From NCBI RefSeq assembly GCF_020386635.1, contig NZ_CP081942.1:3720001-3784000 (forward strand): a DNA stretch of 64,000 nucleotides, in the 5' to 3' direction. Under the pieces are notes generated by a model. That model was not told the origin of the DNA. It did not search any database and was given only the letters and a program-made list of their open reading frames with translations. The number at the start of each line of letters is the position of its first letter. The stretch's first letter is position 1. This DNA comes from Pseudomonas sp. MM211. Its GTDB lineage: Bacteria; Pseudomonadota; Gammaproteobacteria; Pseudomonadales; Pseudomonadaceae. Below, in pieces: positions 10,173-20,695 of the stretch. Both the position numbers and the translations under genes were made by a program.

Positions 10173-11387
10173 TCAGATGCCGCGGCGGCCCGGATCTTCG
10201 GGTGGCGTTTCCACTTCGATGTCTTCGAGTTTCAGTTCCAGCCCCCAGTCTGTGGCTTCGGCAACCTTCGGTGGGCTTACCTCCGCTGTCGGTGCGGCCT
10301 GCGCCACGGGCGTTGGCACAGCTGGATTCTCGCGATAGAGCTTGAGTTTGAGGCGCACGTTGTTCGCCGAATCGGCGTTCTTGACCGCCTCCTCCTCGTC
10401 GATGGCCCCTTCGTTCACCAGGTCGATCAGCGCTTGGTCGAAGGTCTGCATGCCGAGGTTCTTGGATTTCTCCATGATTTCCTTGATCTCGGCAAACTCG
10501 TTGCGCTTGATCAGGTCGCGGATGGTCGGCGTACCGAGCAGCACTTCGACGGCTGCCCGGCGCTTGCCGTCAGTAGTTTTGACCAGGCGCTGAGAGACAA
10601 AGGCCTTGAGGTTGTTGCCCAGATCGTTGAGCAGCTGCGGCCGGCGATCCTCGGGGAAGAAATTGATGATCCGATCCAGCGCCTGGTTGGCGTTGTTGGC
10701 ATGCAGGGTAGAAATCGCCAAGTGCCCGGTATCAGCAAAGGCCAGGGCGTGCTCCATGGTTTCGCGGTCACGGATTTCGCCGATCAGGATCACGTCCGGC
10801 GCCTGACGCAGGGTATTTTTCAGCGCCGCGTGGAAACTGCGCGTGTCCACACCCACCTCCCGCTGGTTGATTATCGACTTCTTGTGCCGGTGCACGTACT
10901 CCACCGGATCCTCGATAGTAATGATGTGTCCGCCGCTGTTGCGATTGCGATAGTCAATCAGGGCCGCCAGCGAAGTCGACTTACCCGAGCCGGTGCCACC
11001 CACGAACAGCACCAGTCCGCGCTTTTCCATCACGGTCTTGAGCAGTACCTCAGGCAGCTTCAAATCCTCGAAACGCGGGATGTCGAGCTTGATGTTACGG
11101 GCGACAATGGACACTTCATTGCGCTGTTTGAAGATGTTGATGCGAAAACGCCCGACGCCGTTGATGGAGATCGCCAGGTTCATTTCCAGCTCGCGCTCGA
11201 ACTCCTCCTTCTGCGCGCTATCCATGATGGCATCGGCGATATCGGCCACGGCCCCAGCCTTCAGTGGCTCCCCACTCAACGCCTTGAGCACGCCATTGAA
11301 CTTGGCGCACGGCGGCGCGCCGGTCGACAGATACAGGTCGGAGCCGTCCTGGCTGGAGAGAATTTTCAGCATTGCTTGAAGGTCCAT
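10173..11387 (-). CDS. PilT/PilU-family type IV pilus ATPase
   Basis: This hexameric retraction-type ATPase of 404 residues has an N-terminal PAS-like domain (about 1-100), Walker A GGTGSGKST at about 130-138, the Asp box ITIEDPVEY, Walker B LIGEIRDRET and the His box STLHANNA. The sequence is closer to PilU than PilT (NNANQALDRIINFFPEDRR, and a long C-terminal extension past 345 residues). It is not next to a pilT partner here, so it may be a second PilU-like paralogue. The C-terminal 60 residues are Pro/Ala/Glu-rich (VPTPVAQAAPTAEVSPPKV). Start at MDLQ has a GGAAT box; an ATG three codons earlier lacks spacing. Confidence 0.88.
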   Translation of the reverse strand: MDLQAMLKILSSQDGSDLYLSTGAPPCAKFNGVLKALSGEPLKAGAVADIADAIMDSAQKEEFERELEMNLAISINGVGRFRINIFKQRNEVSIVARNIKLDIPRFEDLKLPEVLLKTVMEKRGLVLFVGGTGSGKSTSLAALIDYRNRNSGGHIITIEDPVEYVHRHKKSIINQREVGVDTRSFHAALKNTLRQAPDVILIGEIRDRETMEHALAFADTGHLAISTLHANNANQALDRIINFFPEDRRPQLLNDLGNNLKAFVSQRLVKTTDGKRRAAVEVLLGTPTIRDLIKRNEFAEIKEIMEKSKNLGMQTFDQALIDLVNEGAIDEEEAVKNADSANNVRLKLKLYRENPAVPTPVAQAAPTAEVSPPKVAEATDWGLELKLEDIEVETPPEDPGRRGI

Positions 11388-11535
11388 TAGCTGCATTCCG
11401 ACTGGAGTTAGAGTCTGTTGACCTTAGGCCAAGGTTTGTTGAGAGACCGGCCAGATTAAGCCGGAAAAACGACGCCATTCTGATGGCGCATCAAATACTG
11501 GCACAATATGCGCCCGAAAAAATGAGGAATCCGTC

Positions 11536-11814
11536 ATGGCAAAGGCAATGGCCCGCCACATTCTGGTCAAGACCGAGGCGGAAGCGGCGGCTCTTAAAAA
11601 ACGCATCGCGGCGGGCGAAGCCTTCGACGTGCTGGCCCGCAAACATTCAACCTGCCCCTCCGGCAAACGCGGTGGTGACTTGGGCGAAGTGAAACCTGGG
11701 CAGATGGTGCGCGCCATCGACCAGGTGATTTTTAAAAAACCGCTGCGCGAGATCCACGGCCCGATCAAGAGCCAGTTCGGCTATCACTTGGTACAAGTGT
11801 TCTTCCGCGACTGA
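11536..11814 (+). CDS. ppiC: Parvulin-type peptidyl-prolyl isomerase PpiC
   Basis: This is a small single-domain cytoplasmic parvulin of 92 residues that catalyses cis-trans isomerisation at X-Pro bonds. The parvulin hallmarks are ARHILVKTE at the start, FDVLARKHSTCPSGKRGGDLG in the middle and the closing GPIKSQFGYHLVQV. There is no signal peptide or chaperone domain, which matches PpiC length exactly. It is divergent from the PilU-like gene and upstream of sseA by about 120 bp. Confidence 0.95.
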   Translation: MAKAMARHILVKTEAEAAALKKRIAAGEAFDVLARKHSTCPSGKRGGDLGEVKPGQMVRAIDQVIFKKPLREIHGPIKSQFGYHLVQVFFRD

Positions 11815-11934
11815 CCTGCGCATCCTATGCATAGGTGAAAACGGTCTAGTGGAAACCATCGCCATGGGATGCCACCTGCCAGCCAAGCTGGCAGGATGAA
11901 AAGTAAACCGCCCCAGACGAAAGGAGATGGAAGG

Positions 11935-12786
11935 ATGAGTTTTGCTCCCCTGGTTACCAGTGAATGGCTCGCCCGCGAGGGCAATGCCGCGGACGTGGTG
12001 CTGTTCGATGCCAGCACCTACCTGCCCAATGAAGCGAAGAACGGCCACGAGGAATACCTCAAGGGGCATATCCCCGGCGCACGCTTCTTCGATATCGACG
12101 CCTTTTCCGACCCTGATACACCGCTGCCCCATACCGTGCCATCCCAGGGCCGTTTCGCCCGTCTGATCGGCGCACAGGGCGTCGACAACAGCAGCCGCGT
12201 GGTGGTTTACGATCAGAAGGGACTGTTCTCCGCCGCCCGCGCCTGGTGGCTGTTTCGCTATTTCGGTCACGAGCACGTCGCCGTGCTCGATGGCGGGCTG
12301 CCCAAATGGCTGGCCGAAGGCCGTCCCAGCGAAACAGGCGAACCTGCTGCCGTTCCCCAGCGAACCTTCGAAACCAACGTGCATACACGCAGGCTCAAGG
12401 GCTTGGGCGACGTACTCGAAGCCATCGATCAACACGACACCCTGATCCTCGATGCCCGCGCCGCCAACCGCTTCGATGGCAGTACCGCAGAAGCACGCTC
12501 GGGCGTTGCCTCGGGGCATATTCCAGGCAGCCACAACCTGCCCTACAGCCGACTACTGCGCGCTGATCACACCCTGCAGCCCGCAGACTCGCTGCGTGCA
12601 CTGTTCGCCGAGGCCGGCGTCGACGGCAAAAAATCAGTGATCACCAGCTGCGGTAGCGGCGTAACGGCTGCCGTACTGCTGCTAGGCCTGGAAGTGGCCG
12701 GTCTTCCAGAAGCTGCACTGTATGACGGCTCATGGACAGAATGGGGCAGCCGCCAAGACACACCCAAAGCGACCGGACTGGTTTGA
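11935..12786 (+). CDS. sseA: 3-mercaptopyruvate sulfurtransferase
   Basis: This 283-residue two-domain rhodanese-like enzyme transfers sulfur from 3-mercaptopyruvate to thiol acceptors. The C-terminal active-site loop is CGSGVTA with the catalytic Cys239; the mercaptopyruvate-type Ser/Gly loop separates it from thiosulfate sulfurtransferases (CRKGVT). Rhodanese signatures GHIPGARFFDID and GHIPGSHNLPYS mark the two domains. Start is at 11935 because AAAGGAGATGG lies just before it; an in-frame ATG at 11869 is less likely. It borders the sulfonate region but shows no sigma-54 element of its own. Confidence 0.92.
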   Translation: MSFAPLVTSEWLAREGNAADVVLFDASTYLPNEAKNGHEEYLKGHIPGARFFDIDAFSDPDTPLPHTVPSQGRFARLIGAQGVDNSSRVVVYDQKGLFSAARAWWLFRYFGHEHVAVLDGGLPKWLAEGRPSETGEPAAVPQRTFETNVHTRRLKGLGDVLEAIDQHDTLILDARAANRFDGSTAEARSGVASGHIPGSHNLPYSRLLRADHTLQPADSLRALFAEAGVDGKKSVITSCGSGVTAAVLLLGLEVAGLPEAALYDGSWTEWGSRQDTPKATGLV

Positions 12787-13395
12787 TAGGCCGACGTGCA
12801 TCCCTACCGGGGATGCACGCCATCCCTCAAGAAAACCAGGCGCACCACATTCCAGTCTGGGGCGTTTTTGGCACCAATAAAGGTGATAATTTATTTAAAT
12901 ATCAATCTTACTTTATTGATAAATAAGGATTTACTAGATTGTTTCTCCTGTAAAAGCGCAGCCTACAGGTGTGATGACGTCGTCACTGCTAACAAGGCAT
13001 GCAGAGCGCAGCACTGTTGCACGATGGACACTTGGGTGCCAAAACCACCGAACAGGTCGGCAGATGGCGATAAAATCGGTAAAAAGCAGTTTAGCTGGAC
13101 AGGTCACAAGCAGTTTGGCGATCAGCGAATCTTCTGCCTGCTTAGCATAAGGCAGGAAAACAATCGATAAATAACATCACATATAATTCATAAGTTTATG
13201 ATTTTTATATATTTTATAAAATAAATCTAGAAACAGGATTAGCAGCAAAAATTCAAAAACAGCTATAACGATATCCTTTCAAATTCTTTTGAAGAATAAG
13301 TCGTTGCTCGTATAACCCTGATGAACAGGACACGAAACGAGCACGCCATGCCCTGCACCCTCCAACCCTTTTCTGCATCCGCGCTGTACGCCCAA
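12787..13395. other. Intergenic spacer, AT-rich in its middle
   Basis: Apart from the stem-loop at 12795-12819, I see no gene here. The part around 12880-13270 is far more AT-rich than the rest of the window and contains short runs such as TTATTTAAAT. Small open frames on both strands lack ribosome sites, codon bias or a recognisable fold. It may be a regulatory or long-leader region, or a remnant of transferred DNA. Confidence 0.6.
12795..12819 (+). terminator. Stem-loop downstream of sseA
   Basis: Perfect 10-bp arms CGTGCATCCC and GGGATGCACG with a five-base loop, starting 8 nt after the sseA stop. No strong T-run follows. Confidence 0.6.
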
Positions 13396-13419
13396 CAACT
13401 GTTTGCTAGGCAACAGTTG
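13396..13419. promoter_or_regulatory. Putative SfnR activating site upstream of msuD
   Basis: This is a near-perfect palindrome, CAACTGTT-N8-AACAGTTG. Its inner 18 bases CTGTTTGCTAGGCAACAG (13399-13416) match sites before three other operons in the window. The centre is 105 bp upstream of the -12 GC of the msuD sigma-54 promoter. Assignment to SfnR is inference from location and co-occurrence. Confidence 0.65.
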
Positions 13420-13498
13420 CGCAACACTACGCCCGGCAGAGCAACACCTCCTCCTTCATCAGCTGCCTCAAGGCCACATAATCCGTGGTCAATGCTGC

Positions 13499-13514
13499 TG
13501 GTACAGCTCTTGCT
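13499..13514 (+). promoter_or_regulatory. Sigma-54 promoter of msuDC-sfnR
   Basis: TGGTACA-N4-TTGCT has a perfect -12 element, exact GG-N10-GC spacing and two changes in the -24 element. The predicted start near 13525 leaves a leader of about 139 nt before msuD. Confidence 0.65.
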
Positions 13515-13663
13515 GTCTGCCTGTACCGCCCTGTTCACGGGGCTCAGTCACAGGACGCGTACATGATTGCTCACCGCACCAAATCTACGACCCACCGCAG
13601 GCCGTCAGCGCTCTCGATCCATGCTGGCCGGCAACAGGCCCGCAATGAGCGGGAGGCGTCTCG

Positions 13664-14821
13664 ATGAATGTTTTCTGGTTTCTACCGACCCATGGCGACG
13701 GCCACTTTCTCGGTACCAGTCAGGGCGCCCGCCCGGTAACCCTCAACTACCTCAAGCAGATCGCCCAGGCAGCCGACGGGCTGGGCTATTACGGCGTACT
13801 GATTCCAACCGGCCGTTCCTGCGAAGACTCGTGGGTAGTCGCCTCGGCCCTGGCGCCCATGACCGAGCGCCTGCGTTATCTGGTCGCCATCCGCCCCGGA
13901 ATCATTTCGCCAACCGTCTCGGCGCGCATGACCGCAACCCTGGATCGCCTGTCAGGCGGGCGCCTGCTGATCAATGTCGTTACCGGCGGCGACCCCGACG
14001 AGAATCGCGGCGACGGCATTCACCTGAGCCATGCCGAGCGCTACGAAGTCACCGACGAGTTCCTGCGTATCTGGCGTCGCGTGCTACAAGGGGAAGCCGT
14101 GGATTTCGACGGCAAACACCTCAAGGTCGATAACGCCAAAGCTCTCTATCCACCGCTGCAGCGCCCTTACCCGCCGCTGTACTTCGGCGGATCATCGGAG
14201 GCCGCCCACGAGCTTGCCGCCGAGCAGCTCGACGTCTACCTGACATGGGGCGAACCGCCAGCCGCAGTGGCCGAGAAAATCGCCGATGTTCGCGCCCGCG
14301 CCGCCAAACATGGGCGCACCCTGAAGTTCGGTATTCGCCTGCACGTAATCGTCCGGGAGACGGCGGAAGAAGCCTGGGCGGCTGCAGATCGCTTGATCGA
14401 GCACATCTCGGACGACACCATCGAGGCGGCGCAGAAGTCCTTCTCGCGCTTCGACTCCGAAGGCCAGCGACGCATGGCGGCCCTGCATGGTGGACGCCGC
14501 GACAGCCTGGAAATCGCCCCCAACCTCTGGGCTGGCGTCGGCCTGGTGCGTGGCGGTGCTGGCACTGCGTTGGTCGGTGACCCGCAGCAGGTGGCGGATC
14601 GCATCAAGGAGTACGCCGACCTGGGCATCGACAGCTTCATTTTCTCGGGCTACCCCCACCTCGAGGAAGCTTATCGCTTCGCCGAGCTGGTTTTCCCGCT
14701 TCTGCCCGAGCCCTATGCCAGCCTGGCCGGGCGTGGCATCACCAATCTCACGGGCCCATTCGGCGAAATGATCGCCAACGACGTGCTGCCCAGTACCCAG
14801 ACAGCGAGGACTTCCGCGTGA
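13664..14821 (+). CDS. msuD: FMNH2-dependent alkane/methanesulfonate monooxygenase
   Basis: This 385-residue LLM-class (luciferase-fold) enzyme cleaves the C-S bond of sulfonates with FMNH2 and O2, giving sulfite and an aldehyde. The SsuD/MsuD signature is full length: [17 protein letters not shown] at the start, [16 protein letters not shown] near 105-120, [14 protein letters not shown] near 175 and [20 protein letters not shown] near the end. I favour MsuD because the next genes are msuC and sfnR, the known methanesulfonate arrangement. It overlaps msuC by 4 nt. There is only one Cys. The partner reductase MsuE/SsuE is not encoded nearby. A GGGAGG ribosome site lies 8 nt upstream. Confidence 0.88.
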   Translation: MNVFWFLPTHGDGHFLGTSQGARPVTLNYLKQIAQAADGLGYYGVLIPTGRSCEDSWVVASALAPMTERLRYLVAIRPGIISPTVSARMTATLDRLSGGRLLINVVTGGDPDENRGDGIHLSHAERYEVTDEFLRIWRRVLQGEAVDFDGKHLKVDNAKALYPPLQRPYPPLYFGGSSEAAHELAAEQLDVYLTWGEPPAAVAEKIADVRARAAKHGRTLKFGIRLHVIVRETAEEAWAAADRLIEHISDDTIEAAQKSFSRFDSEGQRRMAALHGGRRDSLEIAPNLWAGVGLVRGGAGTALVGDPQQVADRIKEYADLGIDSFIFSGYPHLEEAYRFAELVFPLLPEPYASLAGRGITNLTGPFGEMIANDVLPSTQTARTSA

Positions 14822-16005
14822 GCGCCCATCATAAAACTGCAGTTCTCAGCCCACTGCAAACCGCGCGAAAGCTGGCTGCCGGCTTTGCCGAAACCGCTGT
14901 CGAGCGCGATGAAGCAGGCGGAACGCCAAAGGCCGAGCGCGACGCCATTCGCCAGAGCGGCCTGCTCGCACTCAGCATCCCGACACAGTTCGGTGGCGTG
15001 GGCGCTAGCTGGGCCGAGACCCTGGGGGTGGTGCGTGAATTCGCCAAGGTCGACAGCTCCATCGCCCACGTATTCGGTTTCCAACACCTGATGCTGGCGA
15101 CCGTGCGGCTGTTCTCCCGGCCAGAACAGTGGCAGCCCTGGTACGAGCAGACCGCACGCAAGAACTGGTTCTGGGGCAACGCCCTGAACCCGCTGGACAC
15201 CCGAACCATCGTCAAGAAATTCGATGGCTGGCGCGAGTTCTCCGGCAAGAAGAGCTTCTGCTCGGGCGCCACCGACTCGGAGATGCTGATCGCCTCGGCC
15301 GTTGACGAAAGTGCCGGGGGCAAGCTGCTGATTGCCGCAATCCCCAGCGGTCGTACTGGAATCACCCTGCATGATGACTGGAACAACATGGGCCAGCGAC
15401 AGACCGACAGCGGCAGCGCGACCTTCGAGCGGGTGCGTGTCGAGGAAGAAGAGCTGCTGCTCGATCCGGGACCGCTGAGTACGCCGTTTGCCTGCCTCAG
15501 GCCGCTGATCGCGCAGTTGCACTTCTCCCACATCTTTCTCGGCATCGCCGAAGGCGCCCTGGAAGACGCACGTCACTACACGCTCAAGGAGGGCCGACCC
15601 TGGTTCAAATCCAAGGCCCAGCACACCAGTGAAGATCCCTACATCCTGCGCCACTACGGCGAGTTCTGGGTCGGCCTGGAAGGCGTGCGCCTGCTGGTCG
15701 AGCGCGCCGCCGCGCAGCTCGATGAGGCCTGGAGCAAGGAACATGCGCTAAGCGCAGAAGAGCGTGCACAACTGGCCATCTCCATCTCCACCGCCAAGGT
15801 GGCAGCCAGCCGTACCGGCCTGGATATCTGCAATCGGCTTTTCGAGGTCACGGGTGCTCGCGCGACTCATGCCTCACTACGTCTTGATCGGCACTGGCGC
15901 AACCTGCGCACGCAAACCCTGCACGACCCCGTGGACTACAAGATCCAGGAACTGGGCGACTGGGCTCTCAACCAGACGCGCCCCACCCCAACCTTCTACT
16001 CATAG
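14818..16005 (+). CDS. msuC: Methanesulfinate monooxygenase-like flavoenzyme (acyl-CoA dehydrogenase fold)
   Basis: This 395-residue protein of the acyl-CoA dehydrogenase superfamily belongs to the sulfur-acquisition branch (MsuC, SfnB, DszC). In that branch the enzyme acts as an FMNH2-dependent monooxygenase rather than a dehydrogenase. In this context it would convert methanesulfinate to methanesulfonate for MsuD. Family markers include [50 protein letters not shown] and the C-terminal [21 protein letters not shown]. The catalytic glutamate of true acyl-CoA dehydrogenases is not apparent. It is coupled to msuD by a 4-nt overlap and is followed 8 nt later by sfnR. Confidence 0.85.
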   Translation: MSAHHKTAVLSPLQTARKLAAGFAETAVERDEAGGTPKAERDAIRQSGLLALSIPTQFGGVGASWAETLGVVREFAKVDSSIAHVFGFQHLMLATVRLFSRPEQWQPWYEQTARKNWFWGNALNPLDTRTIVKKFDGWREFSGKKSFCSGATDSEMLIASAVDESAGGKLLIAAIPSGRTGITLHDDWNNMGQRQTDSGSATFERVRVEEEELLLDPGPLSTPFACLRPLIAQLHFSHIFLGIAEGALEDARHYTLKEGRPWFKSKAQHTSEDPYILRHYGEFWVGLEGVRLLVERAAAQLDEAWSKEHALSAEERAQLAISISTAKVAASRTGLDICNRLFEVTGARATHASLRLDRHWRNLRTQTLHDPVDYKIQELGDWALNQTRPTPTFYS

Positions 16006-16013
16006 GGATACCC

Positions 16014-17114
<1,101 letters not shown>

Positions 17115-17244
17115 CAGCTGATGACCATGCGACCTCAGCATCGTGGATGAGCTGGCGCCCTGCCCCTCTGCTGTAACGCGCATGAGCTCTAACCTCATGC
17201 AAAAGACAGGACTAGCAGGGCGGCGAATTACGCAGCCCTACTTC

Positions 17245-18873
17245 TCACAGTTGAAAATGCCTGAGTTTGACGCTCAGGCCCGTAGCCAGCTCGGCAAGCG
17301 CACGACTGGCACTGCCCGTTTGATCGGCACGAACCGCGGACTGGGCGGAGAGGTCGCGGATGCGCACGAGGTTGCTATCGACCTCCCGGGCGACCTGTGC
17401 CTGCTCTTCACATGCGCTGGCGATAACTGTATTGCGATCGTCGATCACCGTCACGGAGCTGGCGATCAGGCTCAATGCATCCTTGGCCGACTGAGCCTGG
17501 CCCTTGGTTCGTTGAGCCTGCTCGCTGCTCACTGCCAACGCAGAGACAGTACTGCGAGTGCCCTGCTGGATATGGCCGATCATGGTTTCGATTTCACGGG
17601 TCGATTCACTGGTGCGGTGGGCCAGCGCACGCACCTCGTCGGCAACCACCGCAAAGCCGCGCCCGGCATCGCCGGCGCGAGCTGCTTCGATCGCGGCGTT
17701 CAGCGCCAGCAGGTTGGTTTGCTCGGAGACCGAGCGAATGACTTCCAGCACCTTGGTGATTTCCAGCGTTCGAGAAGCCAGAAGCTGAGCCTGCTCGGAG
17801 GCGCTGGAGACGTTTTCGGTCAACTCGATGATGGATCGAACCGTCCGCTCGAGCTCCTCCTCGCCCTGCTTGGCCGTGCGCGATGAAGCCTTGGACTCTT
17901 CTGAGGTCGAGACCGCATTACGGGTGACCTCGTCGACAGCCTGACTCATTTCCGTCACGGCGGTCGCGGCCATCTCGATCTCGCTGTTCTGAGTCAGCAG
18001 ATCCGCGTTGTTGCTCAGCATCAGCGCGCTCATCTCCTCGGTGGCCGAGGACAACTGGCTCGCCGCATCGCCGACATGCGTGAGGGTCGAGCGCAGGTTT
18101 TCGCGCATGCGCTCCATGGATTGCAGCAACAGGGCCGCTTCGTCGATGCCCGAAGTGTCAGCGCTGGTTGGCCGCAGGTCGCCCGCCGCCACCGTCTCGG
18201 AAGCAGCCAACGCCTGCCCGATGGGCCCGGAAAGACTTTTCGTCAGACGCCACGCCAGTATCACCGTCGCCACCACGGCGATGAACATCGTAATGAGCGT
18301 GATCAGCTTGGCCTTATCGTACTCGGCAGTGGCCTTGGCACTCGATGCCTGCTCGGACGCATCGTTGATCTGCTCGAGCTTGTCCAGCTCACCGACCATC
18401 GTTTTCGCGACATTGGCCATCTGCGTCCACGCCAGCTCTCGGCCTGCCTCGACCTGCCCGGCCCCGACCAGCTCATGTACCTGCTCTGCCTGGCCGCTAT
18501 AGCCCTGAAAGATGCGATCTATGTTGTCGAGCAACGCGCGCTCGTCCGTAGAGGTTATCAATGGCCGATAAGCTGTCATGGCCTCCACGAACTCCGCTTT
18601 GCGCAGCTCCAGTTCTTCGTAGGCCTCTTTGAGCTGAGCAGCATCGCGGGTGGACAGCATCTTCATGACATCGAAACGCGTATTGGCGAACGCCAGGGCT
18701 ATGTCATCGCCAATGGCGATACCCGGCAGGGCATCGTTTTCGATCTCCAGCCCTTCGCCCCGAATGCTCGCCAGTTGCAGCAGGCTGAAACCACCGAGCC
18801 CTAGCACCAGCACGACCATAAGCGCGAAACACAACAGCGTTCGTTTGGCTATTTTCAAGCGTCTCAACAACAT
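17245..18873 (-). CDS. Methyl-accepting chemotaxis protein
   Basis: This 542-residue transmembrane chemoreceptor has a first membrane helix at about 12-35, a periplasmic four-helix-bundle sensor to about 188, a second helix at about 190-210, HAMP to about 265 and a cytoplasmic signalling coiled coil. The conserved hairpin tip is [42 protein letters not shown]. The C-terminus (SVKLRHFQL) lacks a CheR/CheB-binding pentapeptide. It is convergent with sfnR and lies between two sulfonate operons, so an organosulfur ligand is possible but unproven. Confidence 0.92.
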   Translation of the reverse strand: MLLRRLKIAKRTLLCFALMVVLVLGLGGFSLLQLASIRGEGLEIENDALPGIAIGDDIALAFANTRFDVMKMLSTRDAAQLKEAYEELELRKAEFVEAMTAYRPLITSTDERALLDNIDRIFQGYSGQAEQVHELVGAGQVEAGRELAWTQMANVAKTMVGELDKLEQINDASEQASSAKATAEYDKAKLITLITMFIAVVATVILAWRLTKSLSGPIGQALAASETVAAGDLRPTSADTSGIDEAALLLQSMERMRENLRSTLTHVGDAASQLSSATEEMSALMLSNNADLLTQNSEIEMAATAVTEMSQAVDEVTRNAVSTSEESKASSRTAKQGEEELERTVRSIIELTENVSSASEQAQLLASRTLEITKVLEVIRSVSEQTNLLALNAAIEAARAGDAGRGFAVVADEVRALAHRTSESTREIETMIGHIQQGTRSTVSALAVSSEQAQRTKGQAQSAKDALSLIASSVTVIDDRNTVIASACEEQAQVAREVDSNLVRIRDLSAQSAVRADQTGSASRALAELATGLSVKLRHFQL

Positions 18874-18998
18874 GTACCCACCCCCGGCCAGTCAGAAATG
18901 AAGCATCGCGTATGCCTTTCCATTTCTATCGGCAAAGGGGAATAAATATGAAGCCTTTGGCCATCACATCTGCAAGCGATCAGATCGGCTCTGCGGCT

Positions 18999-19019
18999 GG
19001 GCTGCCGGCAAGCCAGCCC
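18999..19019 (-). terminator. Weak stem-loop after ssuB
   Basis: Arms GGGCTG and CAGCCC with a 9-base loop lie 47 bp past the ssuB stop on the minus strand. There is no T-run. Confidence 0.35.
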
Positions 19020-19065
19020 TATTCAAAACACAGCTGCCGACGCGCCGCAGACTTCGAACGGGCTC

Positions 19066-19785
19066 TTAGATCGCATGGGCCAGGTGCAGCTCGGTCAGCG
19101 CTTCGGCTTTCAGCCGTGACAGCTCGCCATCGCGGCGGTCACGGGGGCGCGGCAGGTTGACGATAAGCTCCTGGCGAATGCCGCTGGGGCGGTTGCCCAT
19201 CACCAGCACCCGGTCACTGAGATACAGCGCCTCGTCTACGTCGTGGGTCACCACCAACAAGGCGATGGCATGGTGCTCGGCCAGCTCGAGCAGCAGATCC
19301 TGCAGTTTCATGCGGGTGAAGGCATCCACTGCGCTGAAGGGCTCGTCGAGCAGCAGCACCCGTGGCCGTGAGTAGAGTCCGCGCGCCAGGGCCACGCGCT
19401 GCGCCATGCCGCCGGAGAGCTCCTTGGGCAGCGCGCTGGCGAAGCCATCGAGGCCCACTTCGGCAATCAATTGCGCCACTCGCTCACGGTCGTAGTTACG
19501 GTCGTCGGCAAAGCCGATGTTCTGCTCCACCGTGAGCCAAGGCATCAGCCGCGGCTCCTGGAACACGAAAGAGACGTCGCCGCCCTGTTCACCGAGCTGC
19601 ACGCGGCCACTGAACTCACGCTCCAGCCCTGCGACGATGCGCAGCAAGGTGCTCTTGCCGCAGCCACTGGGGCCCAGCAGGCTGACGATTTCCCGCTCGC
19701 CCAGGGACAGGCCGACGTTCTGCAGCACGGTCACGCCCGCGAAGCTCTTGCGCTCCACGCGGATATCCAGCAATGGCGCTGCCAT
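19066..19785 (-). CDS. ssuB: Sulfonate-type ABC transporter ATP-binding protein
   Basis: This 239-residue ATPase energises the adjacent SsuC-like permease at the inner membrane. It has Walker A GPSGCGKST, signature LSGGMAQRVALARGL, Walker B VLLLDEP and the H-loop VTHDVDEA, in the nitrate/sulfonate/taurine importer style. The start ATG at 19785 was chosen because AAGGAGG precedes it; the open frame upstream belongs to the permease region. It follows the permease stop by 1 bp, so the two are translationally linked. Exact substrate is inferred from neighbourhood. Confidence 0.85.
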   Translation of the reverse strand: MAAPLLDIRVERKSFAGVTVLQNVGLSLGEREIVSLLGPSGCGKSTLLRIVAGLEREFSGRVQLGEQGGDVSFVFQEPRLMPWLTVEQNIGFADDRNYDRERVAQLIAEVGLDGFASALPKELSGGMAQRVALARGLYSRPRVLLLDEPFSAVDAFTRMKLQDLLLELAEHHAIALLVVTHDVDEALYLSDRVLVMGNRPSGIRQELIVNLPRPRDRRDGELSRLKAEALTELHLAHAI

Positions 19786-19786
19786 C

Positions 19787-20620
19787 TCAAACCTCCTTGC
19801 CAGTGAATGCGTCTCGCCAGCCCAGCAGGCGCTGCTCCAGCTTGGCCAGCAGGCCGTCGCTAAGCTTGCCGAGCAACGCCAGGACGATAATCGAGGCCAG
19901 GACGATATCCGGCCGCGAGGTTTCCCGGCCATCGGTGAGCAGGTAACCGAGCCCCTTGGTCGCTGCGATCAGTTCGGCAGCGACCAGGAACATCCAGGCC
20001 AGGCTGAGGCCACTGCGCAAGCCGGTCATCAGCCCAGGCAACGCCGCTGGCAAAAGAATACGCGCGACCAGACGACGCGAGCTGAAACCATACATCTGCC
20101 CCACCTCGACCAGCTTGCGATCGATGTTGCGGATGGCCGCGACACCGTTGACGTAAACCGGGAAGAACGCGCCGATGGCGATCAGAACCACTTTGGAGGT
20201 CTCGTCGATGCCCAGCCAGAGCAACAGCAGCGGTACCCAGGCCAGACTGGGAATCGCCCGCAGCCCGGCGAAGGTGGGCTCCAGATAGGCTTCCGCCTCA
20301 CGGCTCAGGCCCACCCAGGCGGCCACCAGCAGGGCCAGCCCGGCGCCGATGGCGAAACCGGCGAATACCCGCGCCAGGCTGGCGCCGATATGCCCCCACA
20401 GCGGCCCTTCGGCCAGCTCGTGCAGGGTCAGCACGATCTCGCTGGGGGCCGGCATCTGATAGGACGGAATCCAGCCGATGCGCACCACGATTTCCAGAAA
20501 CACGATCAGCAGCAGCGGGATGACCAATCCCTTGGCGCGCCGACGCCAGGCACTGGCATCGAACCCCGGTTTCCATGGGGAACTGCGCAAAGCCGGCAGC
20601 GACTTGCTCTTGATTGTCAT
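19787..20620 (-). CDS. ssuC: Sulfonate-type ABC transporter permease
   Basis: This inner-membrane permease of about 277 residues has roughly six hydrophobic segments and the BPD_transp_1 EAA loop (MYGFSSRRLVARILLPAALPGLMTGLRSGLSLAWM). SsuC-type ends include TKGLGYLLTDGRETSRPDIVLASII. The start at 20620 (MTIKSKSL) has a GGAG box; an earlier ATG at 20692 would run into the intercistronic hairpin. It pairs with the ATPase and binding protein on either side. Confidence 0.85.
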   Translation of the reverse strand: MTIKSKSLPALRSSPWKPGFDASAWRRRAKGLVIPLLLIVFLEIVVRIGWIPSYQMPAPSEIVLTLHELAEGPLWGHIGASLARVFAGFAIGAGLALLVAAWVGLSREAEAYLEPTFAGLRAIPSLAWVPLLLLWLGIDETSKVVLIAIGAFFPVYVNGVAAIRNIDRKLVEVGQMYGFSSRRLVARILLPAALPGLMTGLRSGLSLAWMFLVAAELIAATKGLGYLLTDGRETSRPDIVLASIIVLALLGKLSDGLLAKLEQRLLGWRDAFTGKEV

Positions 20621-20651
20621 GAAAGACTCCGATTGTTGAAGCGACATGAAC

Positions 20652-20686
20652 ACAGCGCTGCCGCAGCGAACGGCGGCAAGCGCTGT
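20652..20686 (-). other. Intercistronic stem-loop between ssuA and ssuC
   Basis: A 13-bp stem (ACAGCGCTGCCGC against GCGGCA plus GCGCTGT, one bulged A) lies in the 75-bp gap. Such stems often protect the binding-protein part of ABC operon transcripts, giving more binding protein than permease. Function inferred. Confidence 0.5.
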
Positions 20687-20695
20687 ACGCACGCC

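Noticed and set aside
10164-11390. Plus-strand open frame opposite the PilU-like gene
   Set aside because: It mirrors a gene with intact Walker and His boxes; high GC makes long antisense frames common.
12858-12873. Sigma-54-like TGGGGCG-N4-TGGCA
   Set aside because: Three mismatches, no gene within 700 bp downstream and no dyad upstream.
13321-13566. Small plus-strand frame upstream of msuD
   Set aside because: No ribosome site, no recognisable fold, and it overlaps the regulatory dyad and sigma-54 promoter; better explained as leader DNA.
13625-13640. Sigma-54-like TGGCCGG-N4-AGGCC just before msuD
   Set aside because: The -12 element is poor and the start would fall on the ribosome site; the element at 13499-13514 is better.
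18902-18952. Possible sigma-28 (TTCA-N15-GCCGATAG, minus) or sigma-54-like promoter for the chemoreceptor
   Set aside because: The sigma-28 -35 element is weak and the sigma-54 match has three mismatches with no activator dyad; left unassigned.
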